From: Monodelphis domestica
Lineage: Eukaryota > Chordata > Mammalia > Didelphimorphia > Didelphidae
DNA length: 64,000 nucleotides
NCBI RefSeq assembly: GCF_027887165.1
Contig: NC_077228.1
Span: forward strand, 181,261,525 to 181,325,524
Direction of reading: 5' to 3'
Made by a program: the position numbers and the translations under genes. The notes beneath the pieces are model-generated. The model saw only the letters and a program-made list of their open reading frames with translations. It did not search any database and was not told where the DNA came from. Of this stretch, positions 58,301-64,000 are shown piece by piece. Position 1 is the stretch's first letter, and the number at the start of each line of letters is the position of its first letter.

Positions 58301-60554
58301 AAGGCACCAGCAGGTGTGGGGAATCAGGCAAGGCTTCAGGCAGAAGGTGTTTGAAATGAACCTTAAAATCCAGAAGGTTCTGAGACACACACTTTTTCTT
58401 GGAGAATTTTAAGAACAGAACAGAAAAACACAGCATGTGTCTGGATTTCCTAAAGGTGTAATTCTGCCCAAGAGCAGGAGGAGTTAACTAGAAAGTTCAG
58501 GTGTCAAACATGCCCGCAAGGGAGTGTAAACTGATCCAGATCAAGATGTAATTGGGAAATATTTAACAGAATAAATAAAAATATAATAGAACAAAACATT
58601 ACAGTTAAAAACTGAGTCAATATTTGACCCACAAGGATTCCTATGTATGGTTTAGTGGCCCCATTTCTATTTGAATTTGCTATCACTGAACTGAATGACC
58701 TTTCAAAAAACCTGGTAATGTTTGTGATTCTTCTGACAACCACACAGCCTAGTTAAAACCCTTATCACCTTGACTAGACTCAGTAGCCTCTCAATTGGTC
58801 TACCTGCTTTAAATCTCATCCACTCTTAATCCATTCTGCCCAAGGTTTCCAAAGTGATTTTCTGTAGCTATTATCTTCTTCTTGGCCAGGGTAGATAGAT
58901 AGACAGAAAGACAGACAGACAGACAAACAGATAGATAGATGGATAGATAGATAGATGGATAGATGGAAAGATGGTTGGATGGATGGATGGGTGGGTGGAT
59001 AGACAGATATAGATATAAAATATAGAATTCCAGAGTTTTAATTTAGAAGTCTGATGTTACTCTCCTAATCAATAAATTCCAGTGACTCCCTGTTATCTCT
59101 AGGAGCAAATGTAAACTTTTCTGTCTAACCCTAAAACCCAATCTACCTTTCTAGCCATATTACATACACTTTCAGGAATTCTATGGTCCTGTCAAACTGG
59201 ACTTCTTTTTATTTATCACACAACATTGCATCTCTCATGCCCCTATCAATGAACTGGCTGTTCCACCATACCTAGAATGCACTCCTTCTTCATCTCTGCT
59301 GCTTGGGATGACTAGTTTTCTTCAACATTCTACTCAAGAACCATTTTCCATACCAAGCCTCCCCAAATAGCTAGTGCCTCTTCCAATAACTGTAAATATC
59401 TCTTTATATGCATGTTGTCTCCATCAATAGAGTGTAAGCTCCTTGAGGGCAAATTCTGTTCCACTTTGGGTTTTGTATCCTTGGCTCCTAGCTGGCACAT
59501 GGTAGGTATTCAATGCATTTGCCAAATAGTATTTTACTGCTATTCAGTGAATGATCAAGGAGAATACTGGTGTATTCTCTATATGGTGGCAGCTGGTAAA
59601 GAGGAGTACTTGCTGTTATCACCCCCATCCCTGCCCACTTACTTGGTCCGGCCAGCTAGGAAGGCTTTATTAACTTGGTCCTTGGCTTCATTCACAGCTT
59701 CATAGATGACTTCTGTCTTATTGTTATTTTCTTAGAGGGTGGGGTGAGGGAAAGAGAGAGCAGAAGATTAGTTGTCTTCCTAAAGACCACGGCAGCGCCT
59801 AACATTTTTTTTTCCACCACTAAGAGGCAGAGTTCAGTTGGACTGAATGGCAGGTTATGGGTTTGAAAAGGGGCCAGGCATCATGGCACATACCTCTAAG
59901 CCCTGATATTGAGGATTCTGAGAATGGTAGATCTCTTGGGACTTCTGAGCTGCAGCTGAGCTAAAACTAGTTGGATGTCCACACCAAGACTGGTATAAAT
60001 ACTTCCTTTTCCTCCTAGCAAAGGGCTAAAGAGGGGGCAAGATCAGTAGTAGGATTGGATCCCTGAGTGATTGGGGATTGTCTAATTTTTATCTTTGTAT
60101 TTTCAAGCATCAAGCATAACATCTGGTGCATTGTAGGAACTTAATAAATGTTAGTTGAATTGAACTGGCTTGAATTAAACTAAATTAGCTAATTAAATTA
60201 ATTACTTTAATGGAAGGCTAGGGAGAAGAAGAGAACAAAAGAATTTAGGCTAGGATTTTCTTGGTTTCCCTTTGAGATGGTCCCTGCACCCTGTTCCTAT
60301 AAGCAGGTTTCACACAGAAATGTGCTGGCCTGGTTACACAACTTCAGCATAGGGGAATAGACTAACAGCATGCCTATGGCATACCATAGTGAGATCTGGG
60401 GCCAAGCCAAGGGGCATATAGATTCTTTACTAAAGGGGAGGTATTTACCATTGCTTGCAGACTCGGTAGATTGGAGAAAGGTCTCTGCAGATTCAGTAGA
60501 TAAAACCAAGGTTAGGGATGCCAAGAGCCCAGCAAAGGAGAGGAACAGCTTCAT
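33555..60554 (-). CDS. LPO: Lactoperoxidase precursor (12 coding exons)
   Basis: A secreted haem peroxidase of milk, saliva and airway mucus that oxidises thiocyanate to antimicrobial hypothiocyanite. Coding exons in transcript order: 60554-60449, 59730-59643, 55281-55109, 51652-51535, 49393-49264, 48746-48540, 46830-46506, 42917-42757, 39941-39689, 37670-37497, 35073-34833, 33762-33555; 727 codons (human 712). Signal peptide-like start [19 protein letters not shown]. Seen: haem-ester Asp239, distal His240, calcium loop [12 protein letters not shown], distal Arg386, haem-ester Glu389, Gln390 where MPO has Met, and proximal His482. [17 protein letters not shown] and [12 protein letters not shown] are LPO-like. 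All junctions keep frame and intron phases equal those of MPO. No break seen. The gene spans 27 kb, much of it repeats. Confidence 0.95.
33763..34832 (-). other. LPO intron 11 (between last two coding exons)
   Basis: Holds MIR-like reverse sequence at 33835-33990 and 34570-34730, and a GT microsatellite. No other element recognised. Confidence 0.45.
34311..34352. repeat. (GT)21 microsatellite
   Basis: 42 uninterrupted bases of GT. Confidence 0.97.
34833..35073 (-). CDS. LPO: LPO coding exon 11
   Basis: Residues 579-658: [58 protein letters not shown]. Donor gacag/gtaagt, phase 2. Confidence 0.95.
35108..35555 (+). repeat. Ancient repeat R1, long fragment
   Basis: Head tcaatcaatcaacaggcctt, then gcactgctgtaagcactggg, ttcttgaaggaagccagtag, gtgaaaatgcctggaaatgg and aaggggccaggtggtaaaag. 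The best-preserved R1 copy in the window; lies in LPO intron 10. Confidence 0.6.
35560..36185 (+). mobile_element. L2-type LINE 3' end
   Basis: ctccagtggctttctatggc, cttcataacctggcccgctc, ttggaatgttctcctcctct, then agcctttgag-type tail motifs and cctggcacatagtaggtgct followed by taataaatgtttattg. Typical ancient L2 order. Confidence 0.75.
36440..36600 (+). mobile_element. SINE fragment (type B head or MIR-like)
   Basis: tagctgtgtgacccagggca and agtcacttaacctacagcgt identify a SINE middle; ends are lost. Confidence 0.5.
36715..36980 (-). mobile_element. L1-type 3'UTR fragment
   Basis: ccatgcaagtcctgcctcag, acaaataaatctagtcgaac and ataattgatcactgttttga are L1 3'UTR motifs in reverse. The 147-codon open frame here is a by-product. 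Confidence 0.55.
37008..37200 (+). mobile_element. Type A SINE
   Basis: gggcaattgggtagcacagt to aaatcagaaggtaaggattt, followed by a T-rich stretch; diverged. Confidence 0.8.
37497..37670 (-). CDS. LPO: LPO coding exon 10
   Basis: Residues 521-578: [36 protein letters not shown] and [12 protein letters not shown]. Human has RCRDHG here; this copy has Gly for that Cys. Donor ccag/gtgaga, phase 1. Confidence 0.95.
37771..38365 (-). other. LPO intron 9, unassigned part
   Basis: A MIR-like stretch at 37985-38150 (ctcctctgtaaaatgatgg) and otherwise unassigned sequence. Confidence 0.4.
38366..38637 (+). mobile_element. Type B SINE with internal tandem duplication
   Basis: aggtgcagtggatatagtgg to attgaacaacaacaatcc. 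The segment ctcagtttcctc-ttgtaaaaaaat occurs twice in a row at about 38474-38535. Confidence 0.82.
38704..38905 (+). mobile_element. Type A SINE
   Basis: agcaactgggtggctcagtg through ttggaaccaatacacagtat to atggaaggtgagggtttaaa. Confidence 0.87.
39085..39320 (-). mobile_element. CORE-SINE / MIR-like element
   Basis: Reverse: acaacaaccctgcaaaggat, cttttacagatgaggaaact and gggacttgcctacaggcaca. Confidence 0.7.
39689..39941 (-). CDS. LPO: LPO coding exon 9 (proximal His)
   Basis: Residues 437-520: [36 protein letters not shown] with proximal His482, [20 protein letters not shown]. Donor gacg/gtgagt, phase 1. Confidence 0.95.
40040..40170 (-). mobile_element. MIR-like element
   Basis: gcaaagcactttagacccat, acaaacccacaaaggatcta and caaacaaggaaactaaggct, reverse CORE-SINE order. 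A forward MIR head lies next to it at 40265-40370. Confidence 0.6.
40425..40572 (-). mobile_element. L1-type 3' end fragment
   Basis: ttaattaatcaatttagaat, tttctatggttacaagattc and tgaacaagacccatttccat, reverse, as at 21650-21810. Confidence 0.7.
40804..41050 (-). mobile_element. Type B SINE
   Basis: Reverse: tttagtcatgtgtgactctt, ttttcttggcaaagatacta, acagatgaggaaactgaggc, ending at the head ccattgctccaccaagctgc. Confidence 0.88.
41386..41560 (-). mobile_element. Type B SINE, head missing
   Basis: Reverse: gttgttgttgtttagtcctt to cacagctagaaagtgtctga, then it switches abruptly to non-SINE sequence at about 41558. Confidence 0.85.
41544..41609 (+). repeat. Source-like copy of a 66 bp duplicated patch
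   Basis: ctagaaagtgtctgatgtta, gaaaggaatgaggtaggga, agggaaagattagaaaggaa: almost identical to 42208-42272, inside a different SINE. Confidence 0.85.
42090..42360 (-). mobile_element. Type A SINE carrying a copied patch
   Basis: Reverse: gaaacccttaccttctgtct to gtcacccagctgccccc. After ctaggaagtgtct it contains about 70 extra bases (42218-42290) not in any other type A copy here. Confidence 0.85.
42208..42272 (+). repeat. Second copy of the 66 bp duplicated patch
   Basis: ctaggaagtgtctaatgtta, gaaaggaatgaggtaggga, agggaaagatagaaaggaaa. Differs from 41544-41609 at only a few positions. Confidence 0.85.
42573..42588. repeat. Homopolymer C tract
   Basis: About 16 C in a row in L1 3'UTR sequence. 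Confidence 0.85.
42757..42917 (-). CDS. LPO: LPO coding exon 8 (haem-linking Glu)
   Basis: Residues 383-436: [20 protein letters not shown] contains Arg386 and Glu389, with Gln390 in the MPO Met position. Donor atacag/gtaggg, phase 0; 161 bases. Confidence 0.96.
43225..43261. repeat. (TA)n microsatellite
   Basis: About 36 bases of TA with a few extra T. Confidence 0.93.
43345..43437 (+). mobile_element. Type A SINE, left half (split)
   Basis: gtagctgggtaactccgtgg to ctctgagaccctg. The right half is at 44500-44575. Confidence 0.8.
43444..44499. mobile_element. ~1.06 kb insertion, candidate solo LTR
   Basis: Non-SINE DNA lying exactly inside a type A SINE. The insert can be bounded as TG...CA (tgtaggaaaa to cctccttttca), the usual retroviral LTR ends, and has an internal AATAAA (44010). 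Flanks are gaccctgtataa and cctgggcaatc, so a clean 4-6 bp duplication is not evident. No coding frame. Strand likely + from the AATAAA, not proven. Confidence 0.5.
44500..44575 (+). mobile_element. Type A SINE, right half (split)
   Basis: ctgggcaatcacttagcccc, cagcccttatcactcttctg and aggtaaaggtttaaaaagt complete the SINE of 43345. Confidence 0.8.
44755..44965 (-). mobile_element. CORE-SINE / MIR-like element
   Basis: ttattaatgccaggtactgt, catcctcacaatattttaca and gaaggaaactgaggcaggta in reverse order. Confidence 0.65.
45040..45112 (-). mobile_element. Type B SINE, 3' fragment
   Basis: cagccatatctgactctttg and ggggttttcttggcc only. Confidence 0.65.
45140..45390 (+). repeat. Ancient repeat R1, fragment
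   Basis: aggaaatagggagcccctga, agagtgatgtggtcatacct and ggatagattggaaaggagag follow the R1 order. Confidence 0.5.
45755..45993 (-). mobile_element. Type B SINE inside a MIR-like element
   Basis: Reverse copy, ttttgttgttattcacttgt to ctgtgccacctagctgcc, between catctgcaaat (45744-45754) and catctacaaat (45994-46004), an 11 bp duplication with one change. Confidence 0.9.
46006..46505 (-). other. LPO intron 7, right part
   Basis: MIR-like tail to about 46100 and a C-run at 46150-46160; the rest is unassigned. Confidence 0.45.
46506..46830 (-). CDS. LPO: LPO coding exon 7
   Basis: Residues 275-382: [40 protein letters not shown] (calcium loop), [35 protein letters not shown]. Acceptor tctgtgttag, donor ggctg/gtaagt, phase 1. 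Confidence 0.96.
46831..48070 (-). other. LPO intron 6, mostly unassigned
   Basis: MIR-like scrap at 47420-47545. 47750-47850 is AT-rich (attaaatataatacaatatt). No gene recognised. Confidence 0.4.
48075..48252 (-). mobile_element. Type A SINE, internally deleted
   Basis: aaactcttgccttctggttt, then a gap, then tttgaggccagatttaaacc and ctatctactgagccacctgg. Confidence 0.75.
48540..48746 (-). CDS. LPO: LPO coding exon 6 (haem distal side)
   Basis: Residues 206-274: [20 protein letters not shown] with haem-ester Asp239 and distal His240, then [15 protein letters not shown]. 69 codons, as human LPO; no chain-cleavage linker, consistent with LPO staying single-chain. Confidence 0.96.
49264..49393 (-). 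CDS. LPO: LPO coding exon 5
   Basis: Residues 162-205: [38 protein letters not shown]. Acceptor ctctcag, donor ccactg/gtaagg, phase 0. Confidence 0.96.
49599..49750 (+). mobile_element. Type A SINE, 5' truncated
   Basis: gttcaaatctggtctcagac to gacagaaggtaaaggttaaa. Confidence 0.85.
49765..50465. other. LPO intron 4: MIR-like pieces
   Basis: Reverse MIR at 49790-49915 (cctcattttatagtcctaga). Forward MIR at 50320-50465 (tctgccactgagctgtgagc, ctttctcatctgttaagtga). Unassigned between. Confidence 0.5.
50620..50818 (-). mobile_element. Type A SINE
   Basis: aaaactcttaccttctgtct to caagtcacctagctgcccc; near full length. Confidence 0.88.
50819..51534. other. LPO intron 4, unclassified AT-rich block
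   Basis: About 600 bases with no SINE or L1 signature that I recognise. Near repeats of tgtaacattaag at 51230 and 51401. Not a gene as far as I can see. Confidence 0.35.
51535..51652 (-). CDS. LPO: LPO coding exon 4
   Basis: Residues 123-161: [38 protein letters not shown]. Human has an extra Cys (CDPCSPYRT) that is Asn here. Acceptor caattatag, donor aatag/gtgtgt, phase 2. Confidence 0.94.
52040..52232 (-). mobile_element. Type A SINE
   Basis: ttttaatccttcccttccat to atccagggagccacttagct. Confidence 0.85.
52500..52513. repeat. Homopolymer C tract
   Basis: 14 C in a row in LPO intron 3. Confidence 0.85.
52770..53080 (+). mobile_element. CORE-SINE with type B-like head
   Basis: A SINE head (taggtgccacggtggataaa) with cctcagacacttcctagctg, then gttttctcaactataaaatg, ttgttgtgaagatcaaatga and ggtaggcttttaataaatcc, a CORE-SINE tail. 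Confidence 0.7.
53306..53473 (+). mobile_element. Type A SINE
   Basis: ggggtagttaggtagcaaag to gagacaaaagtaagggtaga; its A-rich tail passes straight into the next repeat. Confidence 0.82.
53474..53551. repeat. (GGAAA)n / (GAAAA)n purine tract
   Basis: 78 bases of pure A/G grown from the SINE tail. Confidence 0.95.
53560..54700. other. LPO intron 3, mostly unassigned
   Basis: C-rich patches at 53690-53720 and a reverse MIR scrap at 54350-54480. No gene or full element recognised. Confidence 0.4.
54708..54895 (-). mobile_element. Type A SINE
   Basis: aaaatccttaccttctgtct to cccctttgctacctagttgc. Confidence 0.86.
55109..55281 (-). CDS. LPO: LPO coding exon 3
   Basis: Residues 65-122 of the propeptide: [45 protein letters not shown]. 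Human counterpart has QVWEESLKRLRQKASLTNVT. Acceptor ccttgtag, donor cacag/gtactc, phase 1. Confidence 0.92.
55560..56095 (+). mobile_element. L2-type LINE fragment
   Basis: From about 55830: cctaaataatctaatcccaa, gcaattcagctcatctggcc, ctcatgcctggaattcattc and agtccagctcaaatcctttt. It resumes at 56710 after an L1 and a SINE. 55560-55830 is unassigned. Confidence 0.6.
56105..56455 (-). mobile_element. L1-type 3' end, second subtype
   Basis: tcataaagatattttataac, gttatatgatccaaattgtc, aatctgggttatacatgtat and catgaatcccccagaattgt; parallel to 31090-31430. Confidence 0.7.
56476..56690 (-). mobile_element. Type B SINE
   Basis: attgttgttcagttatgtct, ggggttttcttggcagaatt, attaggaaactgaggttaag, tatatgctgtgccaca. 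Confidence 0.86.
56705..56890 (+). mobile_element. L2-type LINE 3' end, continuation
   Basis: ggaggctttttacagtctcc and gtgagcaactcaacagcaag carry on the L2 of 55830-56095. Confidence 0.55.
56948..57066 (+). mobile_element. Type A SINE, left half (split)
   Basis: gggacagctaggtagcttag to ccccaattgtctagccc. Right half at 57291-57360. Confidence 0.88.
57067..57281. mobile_element. Non-autonomous hAT-type DNA transposon in a SINE
   Basis: 215 bases between two copies of gtctagccc (57058-57066 and 57282-57290). hAT elements make 8 bp duplications, and tctagccc fits. Left end catgttgatgagcctatgac and right end gtttgccatcactg are weak inverted repeats of the hAT form (CAGTGATGGC...). No coding. Confidence 0.75.
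57291..57362 (+). mobile_element. Type A SINE, right half (split)
   Basis: atattctcttttaccttgga to gaggaggtaagggttaaaaa completes the split SINE. Confidence 0.85.
57363..57725 (-). mobile_element. L1-type 3' end fragment
   Basis: taatctgtattctgagtcta, agttgattgtctttacaata and acttcactcggcattagtcc, L1 3'UTR/ORF2 end in reverse; diverged. Confidence 0.6.
58115..58272 (+). mobile_element. Type B SINE, 5' truncated
   Basis: tctgtaaaatgagctagaga, gaaatagcaaaccaggccag, aaaatgactgaatagcaaaa. Confidence 0.82.
58770..59530 (+). mobile_element. L2-type LINE 3' end with internal microsatellite
   Basis: aatccattctgcccaaggtt, aattccagtgactccctgtt, acccaatctacctttctagc, agagtgtaagctccttgagg and agctggcacatggtaggtat, in L2 order; interrupted at 58892-59018. 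Confidence 0.72.
58892..59018. repeat. Compound (GATA)/(GACA)/(GGAT) microsatellite
   Basis: 127 bases of tetranucleotides, shifting from GACA to GATA to GGAT/GGGT and back. Confidence 0.95.
59643..59730 (-). CDS. LPO: LPO coding exon 2
   Basis: Residues 36-64: [28 protein letters not shown]. Human has AISDTVSQAKVQVNKAFLDS. Three Asn in a row at the start. Acceptor accctctaag, donor accaa/gtaagt, phase 2. Confidence 0.88.
59731..60448 (-). other. LPO first coding intron
   Basis: An L2-like tail at 60085-60160 (gcattgtaggaacttaataa). The rest is unassigned. Confidence 0.45.
60449..60554 (-). CDS. LPO: LPO first coding exon
   Basis: ATG at 60554, just after the acceptor ttcatttcag/gg, as in MPO where ag precedes ATG. 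Residues 1-35: signal peptide, then a Ser/Thr/Glu-rich segment with TES repeated. Donor agcaatg/gtaaat, phase 1. An open frame runs on upstream by chance, but the acceptor and the match to MPO fix this start. Confidence 0.88.
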
Positions 60555-61540
60555 CCCTGAAATGAAATCCCCCACAATACAACCTAAGTTACCTTCATCA
60601 ACCCTACCAGAGCCCTTAGGAGAGAGGCTCTGAGCACCTAAAAGAATCTGGCAGAGAAGAGCCAGACCAGAGCATGGCGATGGGAAAAGGAAAAACCTCA
60701 ATATGTTTCTCAACGTCACTTCTTCTGACCTGCCTGATTTCAGCTCCAAGGAACAAGCTGCCACCAGGCTGGATAGCCCCTGGTATTCTATTCTCCTTTC
60801 ATGCCTCCATTTGGGTGTTCTTTCCCCTTTTAGATTGTAAGCTCCTTGAGGGCAGGGACAGTCTTTCTTTTTATTAATTGTATCCCCAACACTTAGCACA
60901 TTGTCTGGCACATAGTTGTTATTTGTCCTTTGATTTTGAAGGGGAAAAATGACAAATGACAAGGGCTGATATCTTGACATGAGTGTGAATTGGATTGAAG
61001 TGAGGCATGAAGTCATGGGCTTCACTCACTCTCCCAGTCATCAAAGCCCAGTGGCAAGACAAAAGTCAGAATGCCTGGCAACAGCCTGGGATGCAGTGGA
61101 TGGCATTGGCATATTCAATGTCTGACCAAACTCTAAACACTCCACAGTGCCTGCTTCAGCTGCCTTCGTAGCCCTTGGAACAAATTGTTCTTATCCATCT
61201 ATTCCACGAGGGAAATCTTCATACGCTTGGGATAGAAATCCCCCTGCCAGTTACCATCAGCTCCGTTTAGCCAGTGTGTGGAGATGGTTTTTCTGAAGTG
61301 TGGCCTCAGCACCCGCTTCAGTACCTTGGAGCCACAGGTGAGAGTTGTGTGAAAGGTAGGCACCAAAGGTGCATGAGCAGCTCTGAAAAGGGCTCAGCAA
61401 GCTCTAACACCAGAGATGCTAGTCCTCTCCAAATGCCCCATACATGCCTGCACATAGTAGGTACTTAATATATCTTTTTTGGATTGATATTACACAGTGT
61501 CTCAAAAGTCTTAGGGCACTAAGATTTGAGACATTGAATA
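60555..61540. other. Upstream of LPO coding region
   Basis: L2 tail at 60825-60920 (gtaagctccttgagggcagg), the unknown repeat shared with 3945-4030 at 60918-61100, then unassigned sequence. No LPO leader exon or promoter could be placed. Confidence 0.45.
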
Positions 61541-61547
61541 GATTTTT

Positions 61548-61745
61548 AAGGTTTGCAAAGCACTTTAGAAATCTCACTTCATTTGATCCTCAAAACAACC
61601 CATTTTCAAAATGAGAAAATTTAGGCAAATACAGATTAAATTATTTGCCCAGTATTAAATGATGGGAAAGTATCTGAGGCTAGATTTGAACTCAAGTTTT
61701 CTTGATTACCAAGTTTATTGCTCTAGCCCCTGTTCCACCTAGATG
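61548..61745 (-). mobile_element. CORE-SINE / MIR-like element
   Basis: gtttgcaaagcactttagaa, tttgatcctcaaaacaaccc and ggctagatttgaactcaagt. Confidence 0.7.
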
Positions 61746-61979
61746 TTTATTTAGATGAGATTTAGAGCTGGGTCATTTAGGTCCACCCCCTCATGTTAAA
61801 GATAAGAAAAATGAGGCTCAGTGAGATGAAATAACTTGTTAAAGTTCCTGCAAATCATCTGACTTCAAAGTCAGTGTTCTCTACACTATAAGGAGGAAGT
61901 AATATTTGGGGGCAGTCCAAACTTAGATCCATAGCTAATAACAATCATCATCATCATCATCCACACCATCACACCAGCT

Positions 61980-62215
61980 GACTTTTATATAGTGTTTTAA
62001 GTTTCACAGCTGGCCTTATGGGTATTTTTGAATTTTAATTCTTACAACAACCCTGTGAGGCAAGTTTTACTGGTATTATTATATTTTATAGATGGGAAGC
62101 TGAGACTCAGAGAGGTTGAATGATTTGCTCAGGGTCACCCACCTAGTAAATTTCTGAGGTAGAATAAAAAAGATTTCCAGTCCATTGCCCTAACCACTAC
62201 ACAACATTTTCTTTC
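61980..62215 (-). mobile_element. CORE-SINE / MIR-like element
   Basis: cttacaacaaccctgtgagg, gagactcagagaggttgaat and tcagggtcacccacctagta. A short (CAT)n lies at 61946-61960. Confidence 0.7.
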
Positions 62216-62271
62216 AACATATCCCCCAGGGTATTTTGAATTAACCCTAGGTATGTGTTAAGTATGGGCCA

Positions 62272-62522
62272 ACTAGGTGGCACAATGGATTAAGTGCTGG
62301 GCCTGGAGCCAGAAAGAATCATCTTTCTGAGTTCATATCTAGCCTCAGACACTTATTAGCTATGTGCCCTTGGGCAAGTCACTTAACCCTATTCACCTCC
62401 GTTTCCTCATCTATACAATAAACTGGAGAATAAATGACAAACCACTCCTGCATCTTTGCCAAGAAGTAGGCAAATGGGAATCACAACGAGTTGGAAACAA
62501 AGGAACAACAATAGAAACAAAC
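62272..62522 (+). mobile_element. Type B SINE
   Basis: ccaactaggtggcacaatgg to ggaaacaaaggaacaacaat; complete but diverged in the tail. Confidence 0.86.
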
Positions 62523-62534
62523 ATACTGGAGGTG

Positions 62535-62632
62535 TCTGAGGTCAGCTAGGAAGTATCTGAGGTCATGTTTGAACCCAGGTCCTCCTCCCTCCACGTCTGG
62601 CACTCTCTCCACTGAGCCACCCAGCTGCCCCT
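62535..62632 (-). mobile_element. Type A SINE, head only
   Basis: tcagctaggaagtatctgag to ctgagccacccagctgcccc, reverse. Confidence 0.8.
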
Positions 62633-62849
62633 CTTTTTCCATATTCCTCTATGATGTCTTCCCCAGCTGCCTCCTTAGCTTTTCCCAGGATTTCCTAGTA
62701 TCATATTGTCTCCCTCCTGGCTAGGGCACACATCTCTATGGACTTCTAGAGGCCTTTACCAAAGGTGAGGGCACAGACATTGCTTCCCACAGCCACCTTC
62801 CTTACTCCCATATGGGACTTTAATTTCCTTCTCTGTAGTCGTCCTTCTT

Positions 62850-63085
62850 GTTCAGGTGTTTTTCGTTTGGGTCTGACCCTTCATGATTCCATTTGGGGTT
62901 TTCCTGGCAAAGATATTGGAGCAGTTTGTTATACCCTCCTCCAGCTCATTTTACAGATGAGGAAACTGAGGCCAATAGGATGAAGTGACTTGCCCAGAAT
63001 CACCCAGCTAATAAGTGTCTGATGCTGGGTTTGAACTCAGGAAGATGAGCCATCCTGATTCCAAACCCAGTGCTGTGACACAGTG
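62850..63085 (-). mobile_element. Type B SINE
   Basis: ttgttcaggtgtttttcgtt, ggggttttcctggcaaagat, acagatgaggaaactgaggc and cacccagctaataagtgtct. Confidence 0.88.
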
Positions 63086-64000
63086 GCAAAAATGGCAAAA
63101 AGTTACTAGGGATTCTTTTTTCTTTTTGGACTGATTTTATGATTGGATTGGTATTCAGATGCCTGGAACTCCCAATAAGGAAACTCCCTCTACTACTGCA
63201 GATCAGCACCTATCTTAAGAGGTGAAATTTATCTAGGATCAAACAGCCAGTATGTATCAGAGGCAGGTTTGGGGTCAACTGTCAACCTTTCCAAAGTGTG
63301 ATTAATGCTATCACCAAACTTTAAACATGATCTTGACTTTCCTCTCCTGATCTTCTCCCTTGGGGAGGTAAAGCTGATTCCACAGGTTGCACAGGTTGCC
63401 TCCTTCCCAATTGGCTAGACTATCTCTCCTCTTCCCCTTCAATTTTGTATATCTTTATTTAATTTGTATATCTTAGGTGGCTCAGTGAACCTGGAATCAG
63501 GAAGATCTGTGTTCAAATGGTCTTACTAGCTGTGTGTCTCCAGCCAAATCACTTACTCTCTGTTTGCCTCAGTTTCTTTACCTGTAAAAAGGAGATAATA
63601 GCGAAGACTCCTCCCTTAGTTTTTACCCTCTCTTGAGGCTCTTAGAGGCTCTCCACTGAACCTATTGCTTTAGAGGGAAATCTGTGGTGTTTTTTCAGGA
63701 ACAAAAATAAACATCTTCAGGGTACATAGTGTGTGATATAAATTATTTGGGGACTTTGGTCCTGAGTACCCAGAAGAGGGGCATCGGTGTATCTGACGGC
63801 CGGACATTGGCATTCTCTGGTGTCAGCATGGGCATCCACAGAGGGAAGAGCAAATGGGGTTTAAAAGGCGAGTGTAGAAGGAGAGTGGGTTTTTTTACTT
63901 CTGCTCTTAAACTGAGTGACTCCTTACAAAAGCGCTTGGTAAGCCACAGGGCAGCATAGAGGGGACCGAGAGGAGCTGAAATCTGGGATCTGATCTTACC
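63086..64000. other. Right edge: MIR-like scraps and unique sequence
   Basis: Forward SINE/MIR piece at 63475-63600 (taggtggctcagtgaacctg, gcctcagtttctttacctgt). 63720-64000 is not repetitive within the window and has several CpG (tgacggccggacattgg). No gene recognised. Confidence 0.4.

Noticed and set aside
60555-60600. LPO leader exon ending at a gatgaag/gtaact donor near 60593 (- strand)
   Set aside because: The intron to the acceptor at 60556 would be only about 35 bases, too short for vertebrate splicing.
60297-61025. 242-codon open frame on the - strand as a separate gene
   Set aside because: Only codons from 60554 to 60449 are real (LPO exon 1). The rest reads through an intron acceptor upstream and a donor downstream, and covers repeat sequence.

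Overview
This window is nuclear DNA of a vertebrate, almost certainly a marsupial. It holds two multi-exon mammalian haem peroxidase genes with GT-AG introns. The rest is packed with tRNA-derived SINEs and L1 3' ends of the kind that fill opossum and Australian marsupial genomes. I could not fix the species. Myeloperoxidase (MPO) lies on the + strand (coding exons 9430-24710) and lactoperoxidase (LPO) on the - strand (coding exons 60554-33555). They are convergent, tail to tail, about 8.8 kb apart. Human chromosome 17 has the same LPO/MPO tail-to-tail pair, so the local order is conserved. EPX and MKS1, which neighbour LPO in human, are not seen here; by synteny MKS1 should lie to the right of the window.

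Layout: 1-8700 is repeat-rich upstream sequence (L1 fragments, SINEs, CORE-SINEs, an ancient dispersed repeat) with no gene seen. 8700-8860 carries a TATA-type promoter and a short non-coding first exon for MPO. 9428-24710 holds 12 MPO coding exons, followed by a 3'UTR with AATAAA at 25192. 25250-32950 is intergenic, with one processed-pseudogene-like segment, an ancient repeat broken by insertions, and AT-rich sequence. 33555-60554 holds 12 LPO coding exons on the - strand, with possible poly(A) signals near 33000. 60555-64000 is sequence upstream of LPO, whose leader exon I could not place.

Both genes splice in frame from start to stop (713 and 727 codons), with identical intron phases (1,2,1,2,0,0,1,0,1,1,2), as expected of tandem paralogues. 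The diagnostic residues separate them. The first gene has Glu-Met at the haem-linking site, and that Met (the sulfonium bond) marks MPO; the second has Glu-Gln, as in LPO. Both keep the distal Asp-His, the distal Arg, the proximal His and the calcium loop. The most interesting departure is in MPO exon 7: the six residues that human MPO loses when it is cut into light and heavy chains are missing by an in-frame 18-base deletion.

Repeat labels: 'type A SINE' is a ~200 bp tRNA-derived element with a GGCAGCTGGGTGGCTCAGTG-like head and a TGGAAGGTAAGGGTTTAAA-like tail. 'Type B SINE' has a similar head, and a tail that includes GAGAAGGAAATGGCAAACCA and ends near GACTGAACAACAA. 'R1' is an ancient, degenerate dispersed repeat present in several fragments. 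These are my own labels; database family names were not checked.
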